From Xiphophorus maculatus (taxonomy: Eukaryota; Chordata; Actinopteri; Cyprinodontiformes; Poeciliidae), in contig NC_036461.1 of the NCBI RefSeq assembly GCF_002775205.1, forward strand, positions 16,774,015 through 16,838,014: 64,000 bases of DNA, written 5' to 3'. This document shows positions 31,501-39,503 of the stretch, in pieces. Each line of letters starts with the position of its first letter. The first letter of the stretch is position 1. The notes under the pieces are model-generated. The model was given only the letters and a program-made list of their open reading frames with translations. It did no database searches and was not told where the DNA came from. Position numbers and translations under genes: made by a program.

Positions 31501-31939
31501 AGAGACAGGAGCCGGCAAAGAAAGGTACAGATTTAAACCAATATTCTTCTGGAGTTCATATCAGTGTGGCTTCATTTATTTATGTAGAAAACTGTTGTTC
31601 TAGAAAAACCTGCTGAGAAGGCTGCCAGAGACGAGAAGGTTGAAGGTACTGAATAGTTTCTGTAACTTTTGGTATTGTGATTTGAGTTTGAGTTAACAAT
31701 ATGCCGTCTTGTTAACAGAACAACTTTTGGACAGCTTTCCCATGGATGGTAAGCACAAATTCCCTCTTAGTGAATAAAATATACACAACGGTTTAAACTG
31801 AAAAATAATTTTAAAAGAAAATAAAGAAAACTGGCTGGTATGTTTCTCTCCAGACGACCTGCCGTACTTCCAGTGTTTCTTCCTGGACGAGGACGAGGCT
31901 CAGTTTCCATTTTATGCCTTCTCACCTCTACACATTTAA
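13521..31939 (+). CDS. trdn: Triadin, complete, greatly enlarged
   Basis: Single-pass junctional sarcoplasmic reticulum protein linking calsequestrin to the ryanodine receptor. Coding exons: 13521-13530, 15476-15673, 15757-15840, 15924-16028, 16110-16265, 16396-16539, 17182-17325, 17764-17907, 18301-18444, 18536-18655, 18754-18873, 18956-19000, 19182-19229, 19316-19342, 20829-20942, 21020-21844, 22728-28535, 28958-29035, 29552-29593, 29670-29741, 30322-30369, 30458-30505, 30726-30770, 31290-31331, 31483-31524, 31604-31645, 31719-31748, 31854-31939. These sum to 8811 bases, 2936 residues. The order is a cytosolic N-terminus, a membrane segment ending WVVVGVVMFDFVEYK (human triadin WSAVAIVMFDLVDYK), duplicated luminal modules, Glu-rich and Lys-rich tails, and the conserved end with YFQCFFL (human FFQCVYL) followed by QFPFYAFSP. 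All introns are phase 1. The giant exon's acceptor is uncertain by eight bases (22720 or 22728); phase favours 22728. Human triadin is about 730 residues, so this is about four times larger. Junctin/aspartyl hydroxylase was considered, but the C-terminus is triadin's. Confidence 0.92.
13858..13895. repeat. TA/CA microsatellite
   Basis: (TA)n runs into GAATATATA and then (CA)n in trdn intron 1. Short and imperfect. Confidence 0.8.
14055..14660 (+). mobile_element. Tc1-like transposon remnant, 3' two thirds
   Basis: In trdn intron 1. Recognisable pieces in order: GGCCTTTATGGAAGAGTGGC, GTTTGGCAAAATCATGTAGG, AAAACATGGTGGTGTTAGC, GGTGATGCTTTTCTTTAG, GGAAGAAAACCTTTTAGAGG, AACTTAAGACTGGTCC, ATACAACCAGAGCTATAGG, AGATGTGCAAAGCTAGCGGA, GCAGCTGTAATTACAACAAA and ATGGGCTGAATGCAAAT. 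The transposase frame is broken throughout. This is the best-preserved copy of this family in the window. Confidence 0.85.
16110..18444 (+). repeat. trdn: five tandem duplicated luminal exons of trdn
   Basis: Exons 16110-16265, 16396-16539, 17182-17325, 17764-17907 and 18301-18444 encode related modules of 48-52 residues. They share a core such as DISFIDPVVIGR, then FF.(V/T)IND.V..I, then VQDILC..LD..LDV.K, and the last four are each exactly 144 bases. Each begins and ends in phase 1. The three right-hand copies are closest to one another. The Asp-Pro followed about eight residues later by a hydrophobic helix resembles the single human luminal block with SDPLKLVRDAM, so they look like duplications of that block. 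Exons at 18536 and 18754 are shorter and more diverged; the second keeps SVDPMKVVEDAV. Confidence 0.85.
17410..17465 (+). repeat. fragment of a common fish repeat (TTCAATTTATTTCTATAG)
   Basis: GTTCAATTTATTTCTATAGT followed by GCACATAAAATG and CTCGAGGC resembles the widespread fish repeat with TTCAATTTATTTATATAGCG and TCTCAAGGC. Very short. Confidence 0.5.
19050..19105. repeat. ATACG pentamer microsatellite
   Basis: GATACGATACGATACGATAC with flanking variants, in the trdn intron just before the exon at 19182. Confidence 0.85.
19661..19666 (+). terminator. trdn: possible intronic poly(A) signal in trdn
   Basis: AATAAA lies 319 bases into the 1.5-kb intron after the exon ending at 19342. A possible acceptor CTCTACAG just before 19455 would give a short terminal exon that stops after about ten codons. 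Mammalian triadin does make short isoforms by alternative 3' ends. Here the use of this site is only a guess. Confidence 0.25.
20090..20420 (-). mobile_element. Tc1-like remnant, antisense
   Basis: In the trdn intron 19343-20828. GCATTTCGGTTGCATTTAAG, CAGACTTGGGCCAGATCACT, GTCTTCATTTTGTTTTAG, CAGCAGTGGTTTTGGCCTTG, then AGAGGTCAGAGTTCCC and TCTGACCTTAACTGAGGCAA follow, in antisense, a third abundant fish Tc1-like family. Dead copy. Confidence 0.65.
21020..21844 (+). other. trdn: Glu-rich luminal exon of trdn
   Basis: A single 825-base exon coding for 275 residues dominated by Glu and Asp, with short runs such as LEEEEEETPTTEGELEEQEE. It continues the acidic bias of the preceding exon (20829-20942, Ala/Glu-rich). 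It turns basic near its end (ERMKKADYKVSPKEP), just before the Lys-rich giant exon. It may act as a low-affinity calcium-holding segment; that is inference from composition only. Confidence 0.75.
22020..22480 (+). mobile_element. probable decayed DNA transposon
   Basis: In the trdn intron before the giant exon. AACTTGGTGGTGGCAGCATT and phrases such as CCCATTTATGTCAG recall fish Tc1-like copies. The match is too worn to assign family or limits with confidence. Confidence 0.4.
22728..28535 (+). other. trdn: 5.8-kb giant exon of trdn
   Basis: One uninterrupted open exon of 5808 bases (1936 codons), apart from the unrelated 45 codons or so at its start and a looser Lys/Glu tail after 28160. The donor is AAAGAAG|GTAAGAAC at 28535/28536. 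The acceptor TTATTTTAG ends at 22719, but the phase left by the previous exon (one base) fits an AG ending at 22727, so the start is good to about eight bases. If the donor were ignored, the frame would stop at 28567. The encoded tail extends the KEKE-type calsequestrin-binding region known in mammalian triadin. Confidence 0.85.
22862..28160 (+). repeat. trdn: 30-bp coding minisatellite, ~176 units
   Basis: A strict 30-base period coding for decapeptides of the type KVEKPPKEKL, with KEET, EEKV and KEKV variants at the end. The register does not drift from 22862 to about 28160: the same phrase, AAAGTCGAGAAACCTCC, recurs at constant 30-base steps. Any length changes have therefore been whole units. 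Units average about four Lys to two or three Glu and carry a Pro-Pro pair. Units at both ends are more diverged than those in the middle (about 24400-26600), the usual sign of turnover in the core of an array. Confidence 0.95.
28536..31853 (+). other. trdn: trdn 3' introns with small Lys-rich exons
   Basis: Ten small exons of 30-78 bases, nearly all of 42-48 bases, are scattered through 2.8 kb (28958-31748), as in the tail of mammalian triadin. Each codes for a short Lys-rich segment in phase 1. The introns between them are AT-rich. The 30 exonic bases at 31719-31748 (EQLLDSFPMD) lead into the conserved terminal exon. I see no repeat family in these introns. Confidence 0.6.
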
Positions 31940-33490
31940 CTCCTAGTGTGCATCTAATCTGAGGTGGCCTTACTCATAATGACAAAGTCCTGTCACACTC
32001 CGGGCTGCAGAAACATGGCAGCACCCGTTCACTGTGTCCAACAAGCGACCAGAGCGGCTGAAATGTGAAGGACTGTTTTTATCGTTTTGTTCGCGGGTCT
32101 GGTTGAGCTCTCGTTTTGAATACACAAAGAGGGCGTCATTCCTTTTGATTCATTTCCAATTTCTGCACTCCAGTTATATTTTAACTTGAACAACCAAGAC
32201 TTTTGCAAATAGTCGCTGCATATATTTAGCTTGCTTTTCAAATATAACACATTTCTTATAATCTCACTGATTTAAAGAATTTTGTTCTTAAAGGAAAAAA
32301 AAAAATCTGAAACATAGCAGAATTTTTCTTTTCATTTTTGCATGTAAACTATGGGATGGAATGACCCTGCTCTGTATCCGAAAGCTCCCAGACTCACTGG
32401 CAGGATGATACCTGCGATTAAGTCTTATTTAATGGAACCATCTGCACCAAGTGCTTGTTTAAAAGTTGGTGCTACTTTTCTTGAACTCTGGTTTGAGTCC
32501 AAGTTTATTTTGAGATGGTTTTCACCATCTGGTCTCTGTAATTCCTTGACTGACCAAACACATGACGTCGTTACCAGCTGTACCTGGTATATTTGGGGTA
32601 AGTAGGTTCTTCTGCCCAGGTAACATCTAAACACCCTGGTGCTGAGATGTTCACCGAGGGCAAAACCCGACATCGATCATGCAACAGCAACTGATTTTCT
32701 TATTTGTTGCTCCCGACTAGCAATGTTACTGACTGTATGGTGGATTCCACGCAGCAACTTTTAAGAGTTTTCTGAGCCGTGGTCCAACTTAGGCCTGGCA
32801 ACACAGAAATCCTGAGATGCTCACGGATTGAGCTTCGCCAGCTGCATATGGTACATTGGCTTTTTTTGCACCATATGCTGCACAGAAGACATGAGGCGTG
32901 CTCTGATTTAAGGCACCAGTCCTGAGTCGAATGTAAAACTCCTTACAGATTCAGAGGAAATTCTAGGAACAAGCTCTATGACGGGGCAGATGCTGCAGCT
33001 CTCCAGTAACTTAAACTGTAAAGGCTGCATATTACAATGATGTTTATAAATACCCACCAGAAATGTGGTTGGTGTGTTCCTATGTAAGGGTGAGCTGTCC
33101 TGTCGTTGCATATTTGCAGGAGGAATGTGCAATACTTAGTGTAATGATCCCATTGATTTGATGGTATCTTTGGCTGTCTTTTAATAACCTGTGCATGTTG
33201 CGTGTGTGTTTTATGCTCCCATATGTTGAGCCTACATGACGACTTCCTTTGAATCACAACCTAAGTAGTAGCAGAAACACGTGAAATACTGACATAATTT
33301 TAAACCAGAAACTCGTGTTGCTCAGAGACAACAAGAATCTTGATGTAAATAGTTTAATACATGAAACAGGACTGTTTATTTTAACTGGAACTATTACCAC
33401 CTAAACTGCATTTTCCCTGCTGTAAACTTATATTATGTATAAATTTGTCAGGCCCTCAGTATTTTTGTCAATAAAAGCAATTTGTCAGCA
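31940..33490 (+). other. trdn: trdn 3' untranslated region
   Basis: Runs from the TAA at 31937-31939 to a canonical AATAAA at 33470-33475. No credible coding frame. Confidence 0.6.
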
Positions 33491-34617
33491 AAACATTGCT
33501 ATGTATGTGATTTTTTTTTTCTCTCTTAAAGCTACAATAATATGGCTTAGATCAAATGCAAGTCTCCAATTGGAGGCACTTCAATAGTGTCAGCATGTCA
33601 GAACCAGACCTCTTTAACAATTACCATCTCAATATCAACATAACTGGCTACTGCTTTTATCTTATCACTCTTACTGTTACTGCAAACTTTTAAAGATTGA
33701 GAGTTGAGATCCAACTATACAACTAACAAATGTTAGGGTTAAAGCAGGTCAGTTTACACCATTGAGACAGATTCCTCACAAAGAGGAAACGTTTGTCATT
33801 CTCCTGTAAAGAGTACTCTACGTACATCCAAATATTATCTCTGCTACAAAGAAGAAAATAAGTCCCCTTTTTTGCACTTTAATTAAAGACTGTAAACCTT
33901 GGGCTGCAAGGTTTCTTTTAACCATTAAGGATCCGAAATATTTGTGCAAAAGCTTTTTTATAGTTATCAAATTATACATTAATTACTGTAATGTCAAATC
34001 CCTTCGCCTGGGTTTACCTGAATCATTTTTGTGCGACTGATTAACTGAGAAGTGGCCGGGAGTTCAGACGTGAAGAATGGCGCACTGATAAGAGGAGCGG
34101 AGACTGCGGCTTAGCTTCAGAAATTCATCCGTCTTTATACTGAAAAGCTTTCCAGTATAAATCACTATAGCACTGAATCCCTTCACTGTTTGCATGAATC
34201 ACTTTGTGCGACCAATTAATTGAGAAGTGGCCAGGAGTTTCGATGTGAAGAGTGGCACGCTGATAACAGGAGTGGAAGCTGCAGCTTAGCTTCATTCAAA
34301 TGCAAAATGAACTTAAGGAGTGTGAAACGTTCTAGTATCTGCAGCTGGAAAAAAAAAGTTTCCTGCTGGGCTCTAGATGTGGATTTAAACGACTAAACAC
34401 TAAAAATTGGAATGCTTTGAACTGTCCACGTCCCTCAGCGCGTCCCGTCTCATCGGGGTTGGTCCACGCAACATCGAACGGTGCCTCTACGTAATGACAC
34501 CACAAATTGAACTGGATCATCCCGAGGCGGATGACAACAGCAAACATATCATAACGGCTGCATGCAGAGTTGCAAAAAAAAGGCCAACCCAGTGAAGGAA
34601 TGGAGATAAAAGGGAAC
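33491..34617. other. intergenic between trdn and the fabp7 duplication
   Basis: Contains the imperfect direct repeat listed next and a slightly CG-rich stretch near 34420-34560. The latter has frames on both strands, but none resembles a known protein. Nothing else is recognised. Confidence 0.45.
34003..34300 (+). repeat. imperfect direct repeat, ~115-bp units
   Basis: Unit 1 at about 34003-34125 and unit 2 at about 34178-34300 share CCCTTC..., TGAATCA.TTTTGTGCGAC, ATTAA.TGAGAAGTGGCC, GGAGTT, TGTGAAGA.TGGC and CAGCTTAGCTTCA-type wording, in the same order. About 80 percent identical by eye, offset about 175 bases. Confidence 0.75.
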
Positions 34618-34714
34618 GATGTTGCACTGAGAAGTTTTACGTAGCACATAGAGGGTCTGAAAGATTAGGAAAGTTTAATTTAGCTATGTATTTTACATTT
34701 TCACTTTTCATCAG

Positions 34715-35100
34715 TGACCCCTCACACCCCCACCATGGACTGTTCTCCCTGCTGCCCTCTGGAAAGAGGTTCCGCAGCATCCGGTGCAGGTCCACCTGGT
34801 TCCGAAACAGCTTTTTCCCACTTGCCATCAGACTGCTGAACTCTTAACTGGACTGCACTCAAAAACTGGTCTCCACTTCATACCTTGCACATGTACAGAG
34901 CTAAATAACTTCTATTTTACTGTCCTTCCTGCACTTTATATTTAGATTTATATTCATATTTTATACTGTATTTTATTTTATTCTGGAGTAACCTCACAAC
35001 ATTGGAATCTCAAAACACTGTCCTGAGCCCTATACAACGAAATTTCGTTCTGTATTCACCCTGTGCATGCAAAATGACAATAAAGTCAGTCTAAGTCTAA
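34715..35100 (+). mobile_element. 5'-truncated LINE, 3' end
   Basis: A plus-strand frame starting near 34738 reads FSLLPSGKRFRS, then RNSFFPLAIRLLNS and a stop. This is the typical C-terminal end of an L2/Rex1-type fish LINE reverse transcriptase (SLLPSGKR...RNSFFP.AI.LLN). A 3' untranslated part follows with CAACGAAATTTCGTTCTGTA and ACAATAAAGTCAGTCTAAGT, ending in a short TCTAAG repeat. It is absent from the right-hand duplicate at the matching place, so it inserted after the duplication or was lost there. Confidence 0.75.
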
Positions 35101-35522
35101 TACATGAGTCAGAAACAGTTTAGGCCCTTGATCATTATCCATGTACTTTACAGAGGATCTCACAAAATAATGGGAAAGGGAATGTCTCGAGGATCAGGAT
35201 ATAGAAAGTTATGTATCAGAAATTGTAATACTGTGACCAGTCTTTTGTTTTCCAGAGTGTGGAATTGTATCGCCCCACCTGTTGTTGTTCCAGTCTATTC
35301 TTTTGAATGCAGTGATACTGCACTGTTCTTACTCAAGGTTAACTTGCATCCCCATGACTACAAAATTATGTGTTTATGTAATGAAAAGAAGTCAAGTGCA
35401 AACCATTGTTTGAAGTATTAAAAAAAAAAAAAAACTACATATTTTTCATTTTAGGTAAAAAGCAGAAGCTCTTGTTGATGGTTTACTGTGCTGGGATAAA
35501 TGGTGTCCGCCTTCCTTAAACT

Positions 35523-36077
35523 TTAGGCCTTCTCATATGTGTGGATTGCTTTGACTCCCTGAAAGGTTAACGTCTAGAAAAAAAGATAAAGCAAGGCTAG
35601 TTAGATATACTGAGAATGTTTTGTAAAGGTAACATAAGTTTTGTTTAGTTTTACTTGCATCATGAAAACGACAAGCAGTTGACAACAAAATAAAAAGTTC
35701 TTTCTAATTTGTTGTTTTGTAATTATTTAATTCTTAAATATTTTAGTTTTTACAATACTAAGCTTTCCACATAACTTTTGTCTGTCTGACTTTATTTAAA
35801 AATATTAAATTACCTGTTCTGATCAGTTAGTACTTTTTGTCATTTTCAATAAAAGCTTTCTTTTTTTACTTTTGAGTCATTCCTTGGTGGACACTTTTTA
35901 TTTATGTACAATATATATTTAAGTAGAGCTATTCTTACCTGATCTTAAGCTGACATTTTCCTGTATTTTCTTTTCTTTTACACACTACTAAATATTATTG
36001 ATGCTCTGAACCAGTTACATTTTTCTAATGAAAGTTTAACTGAAAATTCCTCAAGTATAGTAGAATAAAATTTTGCT

Positions 36078-36111
<34 letters not shown>

Positions 36112-36957
36112 AGGCTGGGTTACCTGTTTGTTTGTTGTTTTATTTTTATCATTTTATCATATATCATTTTGACGCCAGGTGGATGTTGTCCGCAAACGTT
36201 CAGTGAAAGTCTAGTAAACGTTAGCTGAACGTTTAATGGAGTCCTGCGAACGTCGTCAAGGCAACGCTCAGGGGACGTCTTCTGAACGTTCAGTTCTAAG
36301 CTTGATATGTTTCTCGAAACCACTCGCTTCGGTGTTTGTTAAGCAGAATATTATTTATTTTTTGCTCCGGGGACAGAATCAGGAGAACATCTCAAGAACT
36401 GCCAAGGGCAGCGGAACAAACAGCGGAAATCTCACTAAAACTCACCATCACCATCTTTCCATTCCTGATTTCTCTAATCAATATGGTCTCTTTCCCATCC
36501 CACTTCTGTGTATGCACCAATTTGTCTCCCTCCATGGTAAAGGTAGACTACAAGGCAGAATGTGAAACGCATGGTTAGAACAGGAATGGGTTGCGACTCA
36601 CACTAAACATTTTGTAGTTTTTACCTTTACTTTTCGGTCGTCAGATGTAGTCTCGTCAAACTCCTCTCCAAGTTTGCCCGAGACTTCAGTGGCCCTGAAT
36701 CTGCTCTGGGTTTTAACCACCACTCTATCCCCGTCCATGCTGATTATTGTTGCTGGTTTGGTAACATTGCCCACTTGTCTTGTGGCAAAAGGAATTCCTG
36801 CCAAGAGAATATGCGGGTCTGATTCCACTAATATATTATTTACGGTGCAATTTTTTTTGAACTAATTCGTCATAAATATTCTACCTAGTGCCTTCATGTA
36901 GTCATCAAAGTTCCGACTCTCCACCAGTGTCCATGTTGCGCAGAAAGCCTCGACCAT
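35523..36957 (-). CDS. fabp7: Brain-type fatty-acid-binding protein, copy A
   Basis: Intracellular lipid-binding protein, a beta-barrel that carries long-chain fatty acids. Four exons in the family's standard sizes: 36885-36957 (73), 36625-36797 (173), 36446-36547 (102), 35523-35573 (51), giving 132 residues, the normal length. Start [21 protein letters not shown]; exon 2 begins [20 protein letters not shown] and ends [16 protein letters not shown]; exon 3 has [13 protein letters not shown] and IREI; exon 4 gives [16 protein letters not shown]. This wording is that of FABP7 ([23 protein letters not shown]), with FABP3 as the nearest alternative. One oddity: the C-terminal binding motif is H.Y, where the family has R.Y (Arg126/Tyr128), so one of the two carboxylate-holding arginines is replaced by His. 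The gene converges on trdn and stands next to a diverged copy B. Confidence 0.92.
36079..36109. repeat. poly(T) run of about 31 bases
   Basis: Long homopolymer in intron 3 of fabp7 copy A (poly(A) on the coding strand). No adjoining retrotransposon was recognised. Confidence 0.9.
36170..36305 (-). repeat. AACGTT-motif cluster in fabp7 copy A intron 3
   Basis: AACGTT or a one-base variant occurs about eight times in roughly 135 bases (AAACGTTCAG, AAACGTTAGC, GAACGTTTAA, GAACGTCGTC, GAACGTTCAG and others), mostly 15-25 bases apart. A matching cluster is in copy B at 40435-40560. It may be a small palindrome-based repeat or a leftover mobile element; I cannot name it. Confidence 0.6.
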
Positions 36958-37024
36958 TTTTGCAGATGTAATCCTTCTCTCTTCTCACCAAACTCCGCAT
37001 CCCGTGTTGCGCCTGTAGAGTCAA

Positions 37025-37105
37025 ATTAATACTGGGGGCGGAGTCTTCTGGTCACGGCCTGAACAGCTGATTGGTTGTAACAAAAGCGGTCTGACCTTTG
37101 ATTGG
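37025..37105 (-). promoter_or_regulatory. fabp7: fabp7 copy A promoter elements
   Basis: On the minus strand upstream of the ATG: two CCAAT boxes (37070-37074 and 37101-37105 as ATTGG on the plus strand, exactly 31 bases apart), a GC box around 37034-37043, and a TATA-position sequence TATTAAT (37025-37031). Copy B has the same arrangement with a canonical TATAAAT. The TATA box of copy A therefore looks weakened by one change. Confidence 0.6.
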
Positions 37106-37819
37106 TCAGCACAAGTTGTATATTAGAAAGTCAAATTATAAGGCGTTAGTGGGACAATCGCTCGGTATATTGTTACATGAACATGGAGAAATAAACACAA
37201 AAAAGTACGTTTTCCTAAAAAAATAAGTTTCTAATAAGTTTAAAATTCATTTAATGAAACAGTATTGAACACAGACTGATGTTTTCAAGTTTTTATTCCT
37301 GTTATATTCTCACTGTATATGACAAATAATATTAGAATATGACATCAGACAAAATAAATAAATAAATAAACGTTTAATACAAAAATGTGGTCTTATTAAT
37401 AAAAAAAAAAACAAATCAACATTCTCCTTCCAAGGTGGCATTGGTTAAAAGGAAATGTAAAAGGTATTGTACGAGCCAATAATTGTGATATTGGGAATTT
37501 TGATGAAAAAAATTTGTAATGCATTTTTTTATTTTCCCACAAAAAAAAAATACAAACTTAAAGGTGGATTTTTTTTATCATTATCATTGTGTGATAATGC
37601 TGTTGCTATAAAACGTACCGTAGATTCATTTCAATGTCAACCTTCCTCCTATAAGGGACGCTGCTATGTCATTATTCGGTGAAGCTTATCTGAGCCAAAA
37701 GTCACTGTAACTGTAACAATTTACTCTGAGCAAACAAATTCGCAAATAGCAGTTCAGAGAAAGCGTTTCTCGTTGCAAACACTCTGCTGAATCATTTTAC
37801 AATTTAATAACCTTTCCTA

Positions 37820-38087
37820 TGTTGCTCTGCACGTCCCCTGAGTCTCTTCTGGTCTTATGCTGTGATGAAGTCCCTGTTGTTGTCGATCAAAAGGTTCTTG
37901 GGAAAGAAAAAAAACATGAGGAACAGATATAGCATTTCTAATATAAAGACCAAAGAACCTGTCAAAAAGAGAGGGTTTTATTGATATATTAATGCAGATT
38001 GCATCCCATCTCTAAGGTGAAAAGATGGACTCAGGAGAGAGAATCTGCCTTTTTCTTTCTTTTGGAAACCTGCTGAGCCTGACAGCT
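37820..38087 (-). pseudogene. usp40: dead usp40 exon 30 and exon 29 fragment
   Basis: Aligns with the live usp40 exons 43789-43883 and 43987-44082 and keeps the intron between them, so it is part of the segmental duplication and not a processed copy. On the minus strand it reads FDRQQQ-like NNRDFITA followed by a stop codon (TAA in place of the GAG of ITAEDQQ). The exon 29 part has lost frame through small length changes in the Lys run and after it. No upstream usp40 exons and no terminal exon are present. Confidence 0.85.
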
Positions 38088-38090
38088 TGT

Positions 38091-38821
38091 GCTCACTTCT
38101 TAATAATCAGGAACTTTGTTCATTTTCATTTCTTCCATCCATCACAGACATCTCCATAGAAGTAATGACTGTCCGTCAGTGTTCTGGTTTTAGCCTTAAT
38201 GTTTCTGAAACTGCAACCGCTTTGCTTTAAAAAAATGTTGTTGTTTCTTTGTTTCAATTTTTTCTTAAATGAATATCTGATTTGGGTGACAGTGCAATAA
38301 GCACTGGTACTGGAAAACCCTGGTACTCCCAGTGTTAACTGATTTTTTTAAATGTTCCAAGATTGAGCAGGCTGCAGCTAGCTTCTTCCAAATGTTTCTG
38401 AGAAGTTGCCGTATCCTTGCGACTCCAATCAACCGTGTGCTGACACGGACAGAGCCTACTGTACATCCTTCCTTTCTTACCGCTAATTCTGTGAAATTAA
38501 GTACTGTGGACTAGCTGACCAGCTTTTAAAGGCGGTCGGCAAACAACTAGCATAACTGCCACCTGGTAAGGTGTGTGGACTACGTAGCGACTTGTGCCAC
38601 ACATCACTTGATACTCCAACATAAATTATTTTACTGGTGTCAAAAAATCCACTGGTATTACCGGGAGGAATAGGGATAGGGAGGGCAGGCGGGTGTGAGA
38701 ACCAGGAGGGGTGATGGGGAGAGATGCCGCCATGGATGGTTGCCCATATAAAAAAAAAAAAAAAAAACGCCACTGCCTCTTTGTGTCAGACCATCCGGAG
38801 GTCACTATGGGATATTCCCTT
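38091..38821. other. spacer between the duplicated blocks
   Basis: Sequence not shared with the other duplicate. It contains a purine-rich stretch (GGAATAGGGATAGGGAGGGC near 38668) and a 17-base A run near 38750. No gene seen. Confidence 0.5.
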
Positions 38822-38884
38822 CAATGTTGCACTGAGAAGTTGTACAGAGAATATAGAGGGTCTGAAATATTAGCAAGGTTTAGC

Positions 38885-39065
38885 AATTTAAATTAAAATT
38901 AGATTAGAATTCATTGTTTGTCATTGTACACATGTACAATGTAGAGCCTCCCTAGGGGCAGCAGGACAAACATGGGGAAGCCAGGGTGGGAACTGTCCTT
39001 GGTGATGGCTAGCAGCAGGAAGAGTAAATGTCCGTCAGAGAGGACATTTAAATTTTAATACAAAA
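38885..39065 (-). mobile_element. short LINE/SINE tail-like fragment
   Basis: On the minus strand TGTACAATGACAAACAATGA followed by ATTCTAATCTAAT resembles the tails of fish non-LTR elements (ACAATGACAATAAA plus a short TCTAA-type repeat). It lies where the left duplicate has its LINE fragment, but in the other orientation. The family is not identified. Confidence 0.4.
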
Positions 39066-39503
39066 GTCAGAAACAGTTTAGGACCTCGATCATTATCCAT
39101 GTATTTTACAGAGGACCTCACAAAATATTGGACATGGGAATGTTTCCAGGGTTTAGAAAGTCACAATTAAAACAAAAAGCAGAATTTTTTCTTCACAATG
39201 TAGCTTTTTTTTTTTAAGTTCTTTTAATGAAATATCAGAAAATGTAACACTGTAACCAGAATTGTTTCCAGCAGAGTGTGGCAGTGCCTCACCCCACCAA
39301 TTGCTGCACACTACCAGTTTCTCTTTGTGTTAATGTAATGATACTGTGGTGTTTTCACTTAAAATTATCATACATGCCCATGGCTTTAAAACCATATACT
39401 TATGTACTGAAAATAAGTCAAGTGCAAACCATTTTTTTTGAAATATAAAAAAAAACACATTTATTTTTCAGGTCAAGTAAAACATAAGGCTGCTTCTGGT
39501 GGT

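Larger units (their letters stand above)
34618..38090. repeat. tandem segmental duplication, left copy
   Basis: Left copy of a duplicated block, aligned with 38822-44090. Matching landmarks: ATGTTGCACTGAGAAGTT (34618 and 38823), GTCAGAAACAGTTTAGG (35108 and 39067), all four fabp7 exons, TTTACTCTGAGCAAACAA near 37720 and 42130, and usp40 exons 30 and 29 near 37825-38080 and 43789-44082. Exon offsets drift from 3981 to 4304 bases inside the fabp7 gene and reach about 5980 at usp40, because the left copy lacks about 1.5 kb of the usp40 3' region. Confidence 0.9.

Noticed and set aside
34407-34649. Possible small gene in a CG-richer stretch
   Set aside because: Frames on both strands lack homology, splice signals and conservation evidence.
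36236-36578. Plus-strand frames over the fabp7 copy A exon 3 region
   Set aside because: Antisense shadows of the minus-strand fabp7 exon and its introns.
37820-38087. Processed (retro-) copy of usp40
   Set aside because: The intron between exons 30 and 29 is kept and the flanks align with the right-hand block, so it is a segmental copy.
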